64,000 bases of DNA from Bagarius yarrelli (Eukaryota; Chordata; Actinopteri; Siluriformes; Sisoridae). The notes below the pieces were generated by a model, which saw nothing but the letters and a program-made list of their open reading frames with translations, was not told where the DNA came from and did not search any database. The DNA is taken from contig VCAZ01000001.1 of NCBI GenBank assembly GCA_005784505.1, forward strand, positions 4,511,597 to 4,575,596. Reading direction: 5' to 3'. Positions 46,748 to 59,727 of the stretch are shown piece after piece (the first letter of the stretch is position 1; each line of letters opens with the position of its first letter). A program made the translations under genes and the position numbers.

Positions 46748-46990
46748 TGACCCACAAGTATGTAATACCAATATTCCCACCATCCCTCCTCTGTACATGT
46801 CCAGACCATTTCAATCTGGCTATTCAGTGATTGTCCCTGAAATGTCCCACATGAACCTTGTCACTCCCTTAGAAAATCTTCAGCTCTGCTACCTCCAACT
46901 CTGTCTTTTGTCTCTTCCTCAGTGCTGCCGTCTCTAAACCATATAACATAGCTGTATACCTTTCCTCTGATTCTTGCTAATATTCCTGTT
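46748..46990 (-). pseudogene. RTE-like LINE fragment (C-terminal ORF region)
   Basis: The minus strand reads, across frameshifts and stops, AMLYGLETAALRKRQKTELE, VAELKIF, KVHVGHFRDN, ARLKWSGHVQRRDGGNIG. This is the region just before the C-terminus of an RTE-like non-LTR retrotransposon ORF, the end of which is seen at 55985 and 58130. It is heavily mutated. Confidence 0.65.
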
Positions 46991-47839
46991 ACACATCATT
47001 CCTGACACATTGGACTATAAAAAAAATAATAATATGGTGAGATGCATTGGTTTCTCTGTGTATGTTTGTGATGATGTCATGTACAGAAATGCACTGAAGT
47101 TCAATAGAATTAATTGATTCTTAAAGCAGATCAACGCTGCAGGGGCAACAAAATTCTCTGTACTTGTTATCAAGTTCCTTTACGTAAGAACAAATAAATA
47201 TATTTGCATTATAGATTCACCAGTGTGGCTTAGAGCAACAGATTCAGGATCAGCTTCCACAAATCCAACAGCATCCACAGGGTTCTTACTGCTAAATCAG
47301 TTGATCCAACACGGTAGGCTCCTTTCATCTACAAGGTCAAAACCAGAGCTTGCTACGGATATGATGTGTTTCAGCAACATTTCAAAGAGGAGAAGCGGCG
47401 TTATCGAGAGAGCGGGAGGAACTCAGCGCCCGTGGGCTTTTCTCTGGTACACCATTCCCAATTCCATTTTATCTTCTCAGTGTTGACTAATGTCACTAAT
47501 AGCTACCGGTAATAAATAGCTTGTTAGGGCTTCACTGTTGCCTTTGGAGCGCAGCGCTTTGATACGCTGTCGGCCCATTTGGCTGCATTTCCTGATTACT
47601 TCTCTCCTCGACTGCATGTTTATTGACTGAACATTAATAAGGCATCCCACAACCACCACCACACGAAGACTTACAGCGTTTGAAGCATGTCTTCGTGTTT
47701 TATTTGTGCTGCATGTTTGTGCTGCTCTATATTTCAGCTATATAAAATTTCTAGTCCAGCCCCCGCAACCCCCACCCGCCCCCCCGCCCGACCCTGTCAA
47801 AAAGTCACACATGGTATTGACACAATCCATATGTAGACT

Positions 47840-48065
47840 ATTTTTCACATGTAGTGGCCATGTGGTTTATTTTCACATGTGATTCACATGATGATTCATT
47901 TATTTTCCCATGCCATTTTAACACATGATGGATTATTTTCATGTCACCACGTATAGTTTTCAAGATGTCACGTGTGTTGACTTAAGTTCACCTGTTTTTT
48001 TTTTAATAAGCAGAACATGATGCCACATGCTTTTCACATGTGAGCTTCATAATCCCACATGGTCA
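47840..48065 (+). repeat. Cluster of CACATG motifs
   Basis: At least six CACATG or CATGTG cores (ttttcacatgtgattcacat, acacatgatgg, gccacatgcttttcacatgt, cccacatgg) occur within about 220 bases. This may be a decayed transposon rich in a palindromic subunit or a cluster of E-boxes. Confidence 0.45.
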
Positions 48066-48649
48066 ACTTAAGATCAGAAGAGATAACGACAACAGTTCTG
48101 TTTCATTTCTAACCATTAGTGACTGGTTTATTGTCGTAAATATGATGTATTCGTTTAAAGAGGTTTTCTGTTTTGTTAAAACTTTTGAAACATTCCACAG
48201 ACTCTATACAGATGCAATAAGGTTAAAAGAAAAAAGTTACATTTTTTTACTATGGAAGTAGATTACAGACAGTTTTTCAAAGGAATTTAAAAGTGTATTT
48301 GCAATTGCGTTTTTCGTATGTGGACGCATACATTTTGACATAATTTCATTTCGTTTGGTGAACGTGCCATACACTGAAACCTGTCAATTGTTGTCAGGGG
48401 CGGGATTATACTATGAGCGACATCACTCACAGTCGACAGCCGAAAGGGGGAGATAACATTAATATTTGAAGACACTACATCGAATCTGTTATGTACGTTG
48501 TTACTAAATAAAGCATTAATAAAGCAAAATTTATAATACCGTTAAACTGCGCTAATTGATTTTTTAGTCTCCTCAGCTCGTCTTTAAATATTCTGTTTCC
48601 ATTGAGGCCTTGAAGAAAAGTATTTGTAAAAAACAAGACCAAGCTACAC

Positions 48650-48730
48650 TATATGGACAAAAGTTTTGGAATAACTGACCATCATGTTCAGTATTTTTAG
48701 AACATCCTATTTTAGATTTGGTCTCATTTA
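48650..48730 (+). mobile_element. Tc1-like terminal sequence
   Basis: ctacactatatggacaaaag followed by ttttggaataactgaccatc resembles the outer end of fish Tc1-like transposons. The matching other end was not found; a SINE follows directly at about 48748. Confidence 0.5.
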
Positions 48731-48747
48731 CACTTTATGTATGTAGG

Positions 48748-49015
48748 AGCAGTGGTGGCTCAAATGGTTAAGGTGCTGAGCTGCTGATCTGGAGACCAGG
48801 AAGACCTTGGTTTAAGCCCCTGTGCACTGTTGCACAAGCCCCTGTGCACTGTTGGGTCCTTGAGCAAGACCCTTAACCCTTTCTGCTCCAGGAGTGCTGT
48901 ATCATAACTGACCCTGCGCTCTGACCCCAACTTACTAAGAAGGGATATGCGAAAAAATTTTTTTACTCTTCTGTAAAAAAGTATGTGTGACAAAATAAAG
49001 GCATTTACATTATCA
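48748..49015 (+). mobile_element. tRNA-derived SINE (family C), plus orientation
   Basis: Head gagcagtggtggctcaaatg with box A gtggctcaaatggttaaggt; box-B-like ggtttaagccc; body with tccttgagcaagacccttaa and ctgaccccaacttactaaga; tail ending gcatttacattatcaag. A piece (caagcccctgtgcactgttg) is duplicated inside. Minus-strand copies of the same family are at 51630 and 61571. Confidence 0.8.
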
Positions 49016-51524
49016 AGTACACCAATTTAGATTTTTGGGGCACACATGGGATATGATCCACTATTGTGTAAGCAGGAAAAAAATCATATCGATTCTGATA
49101 TTTCCTGATCGGTTTTAGGCCTTATTCATATGCTAGATTTTGAAGCGTGTCTGTAGGAATTTGCACAATAGTATCAAAAAATTGTAGATACTAAACATCA
49201 ATTAATCACACCATGACTTGGTAGCTCAGGTATTTGTGCACAGGGGCTTTTTCATGCTGTGACAGTGTTTGGGACTTTTTTGCAGACTTGTGGAAACAGT
49301 TTGCGAAAAACACTTGTCGTGCTGATGTGCAGGTATGGTGTCTACAAACATTCCTCCAAAATTGCATACTTTTATACTATATAGTAGGAATGCAAACTGA
49401 GTGTGCAAAACATGTAGGATGTCCGAATTCTTAATATGCAAATTACAGTGTGTGAAAAGTTCCCAGGTGACTTATTACTCCCACCCGGATTTTCACCCTG
49501 ATCATCATAAGTGGTGGAAAGTAAAAGTACTTAACCAAAAAAAATATTGTACCTTGTACTCATTTAACATCATCCGATTTACACATTATCCGACTTTAAA
49601 TTTGTGCTGCTGTGATGTGTCAAAATCAAAATGGCAGATGTAGTACATCTAAATTGTACTTATACTACTGATAACCATAACACATTTTGGTTGGCAAGTA
49701 CGTACTAACTGAAATCTAGTACTTATTTAAGTAGTATGTGATTTTGATTATGTGAGTCATAGTTTATTTTTCAGTAGTAGAGATGCTGCAGAATCTGCAA
49801 TAAAGTCGTTTTATACACACACTGATCAGTTCTGCTATCATTTCTGCATGCCTTCTTGAAAACACTGAAAATACTAGCAGTCTTAATCACTCCATAGTCT
49901 GCCAGTTGATGTCCGTACTTTTCAGGACATGGGATGCCATCAGTTTCTTTGATCTTCTGCTTGACTCTGTGATTCAGTTCAAAGTGGTATCTCGGCTTAG
50001 GAGAATCCTTAAGTCAGCAGTGCAGCAGAGGCCTTCTCTATTTTCCCAAGCTTCTGTCGTGTGTATCCACAGAGCTGTGGTCTAGCATTAAATCGGCTTA
50101 CAGCTTTAAAAAATTCAGTCAACACAGCCTGGCAAACAGCAGCCTCCTGCTTTTCTATTCATGTATGCAGGTGTACATTGTATCATGGCGCACGCTACTG
50201 AGGGCCGCGGAGGCATGACAAGGCCATTCTATCGAAATGTGATGTATTCATTTATGGTGGTGAGTGAGCCTGTTGTTTATAGATAGCAGGCTGAAGTTTA
50301 GTGGGCAGGAAAAGGGGGCCAGTGAAGAGCGATGAGAGAAGCTGGCTTATCTGGACACTGCTCAAGATTTTGCCCTGGAAATTTCATGCAATTTATTTTC
50401 TCCCCGGGCGGCAAGTGTAAGTAATGCTTTATTTTGTGGATTAGGGTAATAGATATGAGAGTGTGTGTGCACGTGAGTTTGTGTGTGTGTGTGTGTGTGA
50501 AGTAGTAAATACTTGTCATGTCCCCACTGTCATAATCATTTTCCGGCTGTGTTTACACCCTTGTTTAGTATCACATTCTCATGGTTAACTTAAAGTGCTT
50601 TAGCCTGGGGCTGGTTTTGAGCTCCACCTTTAAACTCACAACTCGCCTTTAAAAAAATAATTATTTTAAAATATATACCTGCTGGCTTTATCTGTTTAAC
50701 CACGTCTGAGCAACTGCTAAATGTAAATACCGAGCACTAAAAGTTCATTTAAATAACTCAGGGCTGAATTTTATATTAGATACCACACCTCAGTTACAAA
50801 CACACATATTTGGTCCTGTTATATTTCTGAGGGCATTCTATTAAAATCATTATTAATTTACCTAATTAACGATATGGCACTTGCTTCAGTAACCTGAAGG
50901 ACAAATTAAAGCCTTATGGCCATTTTTTTTTGGAAATAAGGCAGCTAAGATGAACAAAAAGCGGTTTTCCTTAGTGAGACTAAGATAAATATCCATATTT
51001 GGTTTTATCTTTGATTGTCTCCACCAGAATATAAAACACACACACACACACATACACACATCTGTCACATTTTAGGATGCAGTTTTTTAGATCCAACAGA
51101 AAAAAAAATCCTCCTGTCAAAATGTATTATGAACATCAAAACATTTCTGTTTACAATTTCACAGTCGTGTCAATTAAATCTGATAAATTATTTAAACATT
51201 TATCTTCCCACAGCCGAGGGAATTTTAATCATGCACAGTATTTACTTTAATTTAGCACTGTAAAGTGTGCGTTTGTGTAAAATCCCTTATATCATTAAAG
51301 ATTTATCAGTTGAAATCTGTTTGGCTTTATTTCTTCGTTAATTGGATAAGGGGCATGCGGTGGCGTTTTTGCCAGCAACAAGTGACGCTGTGGGGTGATA
51401 TGTGATTACATCACCCTGATCATACGGACAGTAAGAGGATAAAATATCATGCAGGTGGCAGTAGGTAAGCCCAACAAATACCCAGTCATACTGTTACAAA
51501 CGTCGACTTTTTGCCACTATAGAG

Positions 51525-51625
51525 GATTGGGTTCGATTACTAGCACCACTAATCTGCCACTGCTGGGCCCTTAAGCAAGACCCTTAACCCTCAACTGCTG
51601 ATTTGTAAATGTAATGTAAATACCT
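51525..51625 (+). mobile_element. SINE (family E) fragment, plus orientation
   Basis: gggttcgattactagcacca, ctgccactgctgggccctta, agcaagacccttaaccctca and actgctgatttgtaaatgta follow the order of the copy at 40513. It abuts a family C SINE. Confidence 0.7.
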
Positions 51626-51629
51626 TTTT

Positions 51630-51848
51630 TAGAGCACAGTGAAATTCCTTTTTTCGCATGTGAAAAAAGAATTAGTAAGTTGGGGGTCAGAGCACAGGGT
51701 CAGCTATGATAGGAGCAGAATGGGTTAAGTTCCTTGCTCAAGGACCTTTCTCAGTGGATGGCTTGCCGGTGGTAGGGCTTGAACCCAGGTGTTTCTGGGC
51801 TTCAGATTAGCAACTCAGCACCTTAACCATTTAAGCCACCATTGCCTT
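51630..51848 (-). mobile_element. tRNA-derived SINE (family C), minus orientation
   Basis: The + strand shows ttagtaagttgggggtcaga, cttgctcaaggacctttctc, gggcttgaacccaggtgttt and agcaccttaaccatttaagc followed by caccattgcc, the inverse of the head at 48748. Inverted boxes A and B are clear. Confidence 0.8.
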
Positions 51849-53724
51849 GACCACAGTTGATCAAGGTTCCCTATGTGGTTGATAAACACAATTGTCTGTT
51901 ACCAGCGTTCTAACACTGAAGTAAATATAGTAATTATATAATTATATATATATTACTATATAAAATTATTTGAAGATCGAAAAACTAAATATAGTTTAAC
52001 AACAAAAAAGAGATAAATGTAAGAAGCCCTGGATAAAATTAACTGCCAAATAGCAGCATTGCACTGTAATGTCATTCAAATATAATATTTATGCCATTAT
52101 TTTACGGTATGCAAATGAGGGCTACTTAATTATGTAATATTTTGCATAATATCAGTCATTTTTAATGGTTTTCTTTTGGTTCTTTGGGATTGTCCTAAAC
52201 CATGTGGATAGTCTGAATTGCCTAATGTCATTATAGAGTATGTGTCTGAGTGTGTGCATAAACTGGTGTCCTACCTAGGATTGGTTGATCAGAGTAAAAC
52301 TGTTACAGTCAAGTTAGACTAGTAAAACGTGTCTGTACAGATGAATTAGAATTTCTACACCCACAATGGTTGATGTAGGAGGAGAAATTGACTTGGTCTT
52401 GGACATTTAAAAATCTATTTTCAAGGCGGATTTTCCCGGAAAAGTTACTCTTCGAGAGGAGAGGTCGGCTAACCCTAAAAATAACTAGCTTGTCTCAGCC
52501 AGGGGAAAAGTTTGTTTGCCACTTCCAGACCAGTGCCGCCTACCGATAACGCCCGCTTACAGCCTTTAAATGTATTACGTATTGTTTTGTTTTTTTTAAA
52601 TTTTTGGTCGTTATTAAATAAAGATTCTGATTTGCTCCAGATGATGTACGTGGCACAGTTACGGTTGTAGTGTAAAGGTTTGGAGTCCTAACCAGATTCT
52701 TGCTTTAATAAAAATAAAAATGATTTTCATCCTCAATACGAGAAATGTCTCTCTCTCTCTCTCTCTCTCTTACTGTAATGCCATCCTGTGTTATATTGCG
52801 TTTTTGTCAAGTATTAATGGTTTCTAGAATTGCAACGTGATAGTGGTAGTATTAAATGGTGTATCAGTCGGGTAAGTCTCCATTGAAGACCCAGATATCA
52901 AATGCATGGCCCGCCACCTACCTTGGTTTCCGTGTGCTCTGAATAGTCTGTGTAACCACCACAACACTGACCAGAATATGCCACTGAAGAAAGATAACAT
53001 TTTAAAGTAAATTACGATTTTTCTTGTGGTGCACGAACATGAAATGATTGAGTACCAGCGCAGGCACTGGGACACTTTTAGTGAAAAAGCAGAGACTGAG
53101 GATTAAGCAGTCTGAGCTGACACTAAAGCTCAAGTGAGAGATTTTGCAAAAAAAAAACCAGATCCAGATCTTTTTTAACTCATACACAATCACACACACT
53201 CTGACACATGTGTGACCTATAACTATAACACGTGTGACCTATCACACATGTGTGGCTGCTTTCGTAACCACAGCCAGGTGTCTGCCCTGAGCATTGCTCA
53301 TGTCTTCAGGTATTCATGGAACAGAGAAAAAACCTCTAAAATACCTCTAAAATATGTGTCCATACATGTGTGTGTGTGTGTGTGTCACTGTGTCCTGAGA
53401 GAGCTAAATATACAATGCTGAGAAGATGGGATGCTTATAAGGAGGCTGTGAGGGCAATTAATGTATTCATGATATGTATATATTTAAATATATTTATAAG
53501 GAAATAGAAGTGTCGGCCCCTGTCTTGCTAATGATATGTAAATGGAGTGTAATACTTGATGCTGTGTTCTGTCGCAAGTTTATTCCAGTGTGTATCAGAT
53601 ACGGTGTGTTTGTGGAACAACAAAGTCTGCTAAAAAACAGTATTTTGATGTTTTATTTTTTAATGTAGCCAAATAGCTATAAAGATTTAACACTGACATG
53701 GGCATTGAGGAACCACAAACATTT

Positions 53725-53890
53725 ACAGTTTTTGGCAGACACCCTTATCCGACTTACATTTATCTCCTTCATACATCTGAGCGATTGAGGGTTAAGGGCC
53801 TTGCTCAAGAGGAAACTTGGTGGTGCTGGGAACTAAACCCCTGATCTTCCGATTAGCAGTCCAATACCTTAACCACTGCGCTAGCATTTC
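53725..53890 (-). mobile_element. SINE (family E), minus orientation
   Basis: tttggcagacacccttatcc, gagggttaagggccttgctc, cttggtggtgctgggaacta, gatcttccgattagcagtcc and aataccttaaccactgcgct follow the family order. The gcccagcag segment is deleted. Confidence 0.8.
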
Positions 53891-54739
53891 TCAGCAGACA
53901 GATTCACATTTAAGAGCAAGAGAGGATTTTTACTCTTCTACTGATGATATTATTGATTGACTGGGATGCCATTAATAACCACAGACACTGAATTTCCAAA
54001 GGCTTTTTTTATTTTTTATAAGAACTTTTTAATCACCCCAAGTCCAGTATTGTATTGAAAAATCTGATTTGGTCTTCAAGTGTGTTTAGCAAAATTTGTG
54101 TTTGGTGTGTAAACAGCACTTATTCAAAGGTAATGATTGCAGTGGTGCCCTGGGCATCTGGAAGGTTCATACATTTGCATCTCTCCCAATATCATACCAT
54201 AGGGAATTCTGCCTTCAGATGAGTTTGACTGCGTGATATTAAGTCAGGGAATACCCTCCTCACCGATAAGCACCATATTTCATTACCCTGGAAATGACTC
54301 CATGGATACATCCGTTACGTACACACAACCAGTGGGGGTAAGTAAGCCCTGGCTATAGATTTTACACGCTGGCCTGTGTCAGTGGTAAACACTCTTTATT
54401 GTGTTATTTAACTAGATATTATTTGTTAAGGATTGGTGATCAATATGAAAGATCAATGAACATGCAGGCGGACCTCTTAAGCCCTGAGCATTGTGTTTGC
54501 TAGCTGTGTGTCCTAAAAGAAAAACTAATAATGGGCCAGATTTAAACCTAGGACAGACAGACAGACCTAAATCCCGAATAGAATATCCCCCACCAAAAAT
54601 TAAAACACACTTTTGGAGTGTTTCATTCGTGTGTGTTTAAAATTTATATCAAAATGTTATTGCAGTAATATTGTGGCTATACTTGCTGCATCATTTAATT
54701 AAAAATAAAATTCATGCAAGCTACCTGCTCAAATCATTA

Positions 54740-54743
<4 letters not shown>

Positions 54744-54778
<35 letters not shown>
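54744..54778 (+). repeat. (CA)n microsatellite
   Basis: About seventeen CA units in AT-rich intergenic DNA. Confidence 0.9.
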
Positions 54779-54780
<2 letters not shown>

Positions 54781-54924
54781 CGTTGGTTACCATTCCTAGA
54801 CTATATATCTCGTGATTTACTGATGATATCACTGTCTTTTAGTCATTTTATAAAGTAGTATGAAAAGTGTTTAATATTTAATATAAATATTTAAGTAATT
54901 TTTTGCATAAATCAAATCATACTT

Positions 54925-55215
54925 GGGGCAGCACGGTGACTTAGTGGTTAACACTTTTGCCTCAATTCCTGGGCAAGGAGTTTGCATGTTCTCTTGTGCT
55001 TGTGTGGGTTTACTCCGGGTCCTCCAGTTTCCTTCTACAGTCCAAAAACATGAATTTTGGATTGATTGGTGAGTCTAAATTGCCCATAGGAGTGCGTGTG
55101 TGTGTGGCCTTGTGATAGACTGGTGACTAGTCCTTTTAGAGGCGGCTGGGACAGAATCCAGCAGATCCCCGTAACCCCAGAATGAGGGAATAAGCGGATA
55201 GAGAAGATGAATGAA
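54925..55215 (+). mobile_element. SINE (family B), plus orientation
   Basis: Keeps the tRNA-like head ggggcagcacggtgacttag with tggttaac, then aaggagtttgcatgttctct, tttactccgggtcctccagt, gccttgtgatagactggtga, and a tail gataga..gatgaatgaattaata. It is mutated but nearly full length. Confidence 0.75.
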
Positions 55216-55261
55216 TTAATACATAATACATACATACCAAAATAGGTAAATAAGTAAAAAC

Positions 55262-55442
55262 ATGGCCAGTGCTATGGTGTAGTGGGTTGAGGTGCTGGCA
55301 CATACGTATGGCTCTGTGTACTTATGCGTTTCGGATGACATGGGTTTAATTCCAACCTGGGGCTTCTCCACTCCCATCCCTCTTCCTGTTTCACCCTTAT
55401 TCTATCAATAAAGACTATAAAATGCCCCCTAAAATATCAAAA
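55262..55442 (+). mobile_element. tRNA-derived SINE (family D), plus orientation
   Basis: Head gccagtgctatggtgtagtg, box-B-like gggtttaattccaacctggg, then tcttcctgtttcacccttat, tctatcaataaagactataa, aatgcccc. It has the same order as the copy beside the last foxp2 exon at 33462. Confidence 0.7.
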
Positions 55443-55974
55443 GTAAAAATATGAATTACTGTCTACTCAGTTGACAAATTGTTTACCTTTGCAAATCTGC
55501 TTAGCGAATGCTGACATTTAGAGACTTCTTGAGTTACATAATTAGACAAATTTTATCAGATTTCTTTCCACACGTGACATTTACAACAGCATGTACAAGT
55601 GTATAAGAGGAAAATGGAGCATTTAAATACAACCAAACTTGTGTCAGGTAGAAAGACCTGATTCTTTTTTTTCTGAAGTAATAGATAACTGCCTGTTCCT
55701 ATTATCAGTTCACTCTTTTTCTGCCTGTCTTTCTGTCTGTCTGTCTCTCTCTGTCTCTTTATCCTTCTGCCCCCCCCCCACACACACACACACCACCATT
55801 TTAGCAAATCAAGACATCTGTGTGTGTAATAAAAAATCCTAATTTGTTAACCCGGAAGTATCTTAGTAAACCTATAATCCAGCAAATTGATTGTTTTTCT
55901 ATAGTTCAAGTTCTTTAAAGATCTTTACTTATTATTACAAATTATTTACTTCATTATTTTTACTATTTTACACG

Positions 55975-56155
55975 AGTCTTTTTCTTCTCCTTTCGGCTGT
56001 TCCCTTTTAGGGGTCTCCACAGCGAATCATCTGTCTCCACCTAACCCTATTCTCTACATCCTCTTCACTCACATCCACTAACTTCATGTCCTTGTTTATC
56101 GCATTCATATACCTCCTCTTTGCTCTTCCGCTTTGCCTTCTGCCTGGTAGCTTTA
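55975..56155 (-). pseudogene. RTE-like LINE 3' end with C-terminal ORF, minus strand
   Basis: The minus-strand translation reads LPGRRQSGRAKRRYMNAINK, then DMKLVDVSEEDVENRVRWRQ, MIRCGDP and a stop (56007-56009). This is the conserved C-terminus of fish RTE-like LINEs, followed by a short 3' UTR. The 5' part is lost, as is usual for incomplete reverse transcription. A second copy in opposite orientation lies at 58130. Confidence 0.75.
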
Positions 56156-56926
56156 TTTCTAATTATTTAACATGAGTAAACTACTATAATGTAAATCATT
56201 TATTTAAAATCATTATTATAGTTCTAAACTGAAAGATAAGAAGACTTGAAGCACTAAGTGTGTGTAAATGTTTGACAGGCTGTGTAAAGTAAAAGCCCAC
56301 AGATTTATGTCCAAGTCTCTGTCCAAAATGTGTTGGGTAAACTGTGTTTTGACTGCTGTAATCATCCCACATAAAAACATTCCGGCAAGAAATAAACTCT
56401 TATGTGAAATGTCAGCATCCAGTAACTGTGTTTATCTTTCCTTGAGTAAAGCTCTTACAAACAGAGCTGCTCACTTCTCCGAGATATCTTCTGGAAGCCA
56501 AAGCAGCAGGCCTGACCAGCAGAATACAGGTTATTAGAAAGAATATTGGTATTCACTAATGTATAGGCTGGACTTTAATTATTGTCAGCGCTGCACACCG
56601 CCTTTGCTTCATCAACTAGATAAATATTTGACTGCCAGTGCAGAAATTGGAAGAGGGCTCATTTTAGAGGCACACAGTGGTGGCTAAGCCTGGCTGCCTG
56701 TGTTAACTGATGCCATGTTGATTCCTGCACTGCAGGTGCACACGGCATGAGGTAAATTAAAACTCCGATTTTTAGAATGAAAAAGAAGAATTAAATATTA
56801 CTGAATTTCTATGTTTTTAATATTTAATTACAACCTACTGTTAACTAAAGCCTAATCTCAGAGTTAGAGCATTGAATTAATCAGGGACAACCAACACCTT
56901 AGTATTCTTATGAAAAGTTACTCAGT

Positions 56927-56927
<1 letters not shown>

Positions 56928-56962
<35 letters not shown>
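56928..56962 (+). repeat. (TG)n microsatellite
   Basis: About sixteen TG units in intergenic DNA. Confidence 0.9.
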
Positions 56963-56963
<1 letters not shown>

Positions 56964-57597
56964 ACTGATCTATCGTTAAGCAGGATTGACCATTACAGCT
57001 TCTGTCTGTTCCTGGATGATTTGTTATGGTATTTGGGTAATTTCCAAATTGTTAAGCTAAAAAAAGGTTTTAGCAGGTAACAGATGATTAAAGCAAGAGA
57101 TTTGACAGATTTCTAAATGAATTTTAAGGCTGGTGGTGTGTTTAAATACACGGCAATACAAAAGACCTTCTCTGATGTTCGTTGCAAACTGTCTACTTTT
57201 GCAGACGTCTTGAATCAATACAAAAAAAACCCAAATTATTTAATCTGATTTTATTGGATATTTGTTCTCTGATCATTTTAAATTTAATATTGATGATAAT
57301 TCATTTTAAAATGTAAATAATTAAAAAGTGATGCTGACCAGCTCATCAAGCCGTGTTCAGTTTGTCTCTGTTCAGGTGTCCTGTTATATTCAATTTTAAA
57401 AATCTCCACACATCAAATTCACATCCATAAAAGTTGGCATCATTAGTGCACCAACTTTATCTACCATCAGCAATAATAACAGAGAACAAGACAGCTTCCC
57501 CGTGCATTTTGTAAATGTTAAAATCATAATCAAAATGGAGTCTGACATGAAAGCTAGAGGATAACATTTTTTGGGAAAACAATGTGATGGGATTGGA

Positions 57598-57778
57598 ATA
57601 CATTTGCAGCATTTTGGCAGACGCTCTTATCCAGAGCAACATACAATATTCCTTGTTATACAACTGAGCAATTGGGGGTTAAGGGCCTTGCTCAGGTGCC
57701 CAGCAATGGTGGCATGGTGGAGCTGGGAATCAAACCCAGGTCCTCAAGTTAATAGTGCAACAACTTAACCACTTCACT
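57598..57778 (-). mobile_element. SINE (family E), minus orientation
   Basis: cattttggcagacgctctta, tccagagcaacatacaatat, gggggttaagggccttgctc, aggtgcccagcaatggtggc, gctgggaatcaaacccaggt and caacaacttaaccacttcac follow the full family order. This is one of the best-preserved copies. Confidence 0.85.
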
Positions 57779-58129
57779 GTTTTTTTGTGTGTGTGTGTGG
57801 GGGGGGGTGTTTGGAAATCAACTCCCAGGTCACCTTCTGTTGCTCTTTATCGGTTTTATCACTGTGCCAAATTTAATTTTATAATTTAGCTAATTTGACA
57901 TAATTGCATATTGATATATTATTGCACATCCAATTATGTGTTTTTTTCATTATTCAGTGTTTTCTTGTATGAATGAATGTAAACGTTTTAGTGCTAATAA
58001 TTTAAATGAAATGTTAAAGAATAAAGTGTTTTCAGGGGGACGTTTAAAGGTCATGTTAGATGTTTTTAACATGGGGAGAAAGAGTCAGAAAAAAATGTTT
58101 TTACAGGAATAAGACGTCAAGATTAAAAC

Positions 58130-58410
58130 CAGAGATGTTGGTTTTTGGAGAAAGGGACGAGTTTGAGTGGTTTCAGGACATGAGTGTACAGAGGAGGGAT
58201 AGTATGAATATATCGGTAGGAGGATGTTAGAAATGAAGATACCAGTAGGAAGGCAAGGAGGAAGAGCAAAGAGGAGGTAATTGGATGCGATAAACGAGGA
58301 CATGAAGTTAGTGGGTGTGAGTGAAGAAGATGTAGAGAATAGGGTTAGGTGGAGACAGATGATTCGCTGTGGCGACCCCTAAGAAGGGAACAGCCGAAAG
58401 TAGAAAACAT
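58130..58410 (+). pseudogene. RTE-like LINE 3' end with C-terminal ORF, plus strand
   Basis: Shows the VQRRD segment at about 58190 and, after a frameshift, AINEDMKLVGVSEEDVENRV followed by RWRQMIRCGDP and TAA (58380-58382), then agggaacagccgaaagtag as 3' UTR. Together with 55975-56155 it forms an inverted pair about 2 kb apart. Confidence 0.75.
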
Positions 58411-59229
58411 ATATCATTTATGCATTGGTAAAAGTTACAATTTGATTCTGTAGCTCACTATTTATTCTCATTAGGTATTTATTGTTGCGATTAATAATTC
58501 ATTGTTTTTTTTAACAAGTAGTTTTCAATGACAATAATCTCCATTTAGTAATTATCAAGCAACTACCTATGTCCTAGATTAGCTATTACTTACTGCTTAG
58601 TTAATCTCGCTTCTATATTAGTTAAACAGTATTAAATGTTCATGTAGTACTACCTACATTAATACTTCCTGCATAGTTATTTGTTAATTACAGACCATTA
58701 TTCTAAAGTGTTACTGCATTATTCAACAACAGTTTTGATAAGGACTTGAAATAACATGGTAAAAATCTACCACTAAACCCTTAGTATGTTGGTGTTAATA
58801 TTAAATCTAAGTCAATATAAGTGTTTTTGAAAAAGTTATTATTCTCCATCATTCTATTGTTTGTGGTATTGAAAATTGATCTAATATAAGAGCAATCCTT
58901 TTTATTTGGGAATTACATGCTTATAAAAAATAAGACATTGTCTGTACAGGTATTTGCTATTAATTTGTAACATTGCTGTAGTAAGATTTCCATTGTAAAA
59001 TATTTGCATTACATGCATTTTGACTCTAATTACCAATTTCTTCATAAGTTACTCAAGTTTACACATGTGACACAGATTGAGTTTATTTATCCTTGTCATT
59101 ATCATTCAACATTTATTAAGTCAAGTGCTCTGTTATTTTCAGGCTCAAGCCTCACTGTCTCTCCCCGCGACAGGGAGGACGGCGTGAACCCACTGATCAG
59201 AAACTGTGCTGAAAATATGTAAAAATGAC

Positions 59230-59640
59230 CCGAACGGCATTAATCAAGTAGGTCACTAAAAGCCATCCTGTTTTTCACGCTCTGCATGGGAGGGTGAGGG
59301 CCTCGTTCCTGGCTTCAAAGCAAGACTTATTAGGTTCCTCTCATTCAACTGAGGCTTTCGGTCAGCTTTCTTTGAAGACTTGATCAGTTGCTGATGTGCA
59401 TTGTGGCTGTGTCCACGGTTCAAAGTGACAACTTTATTTCACTAGCCATTAAAGTCAAAATGAAAAAATGAAACGGTAAGTTTCCCATTTTTATTCCAAT
59501 CACAGAGGCCAAAGAATAAGCTCATTAGTACTAATTACAGGCTTCCTATTCTGCATTTTTCCCTCTGATTTTAATTCCATAACAAAAACCAAATGCTAGG
59601 AACACCAAGAGGGAGAAGCCAAGTTCCACAAAGAGCTCTA
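59230..59640 (+). promoter_or_regulatory. Candidate conserved non-coding element
   Basis: Repeat-free, mixed composition over 400 bases, with gcattaatcaagtaggtcac, cagagccattaaag-like and ctcattagtactaattacag motifs. Such a texture is typical of long-range enhancers flanking developmental genes, but conservation was not measured. Confidence 0.25.
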
Positions 59641-59727
59641 CATTGTAAGCTCAGCGTTAAACCCCCCTTTTACCTGCTTATGTTGGACAAATTGTCCTTT
59701 TTATAAAATAGCAGCTAGAATTGAATG

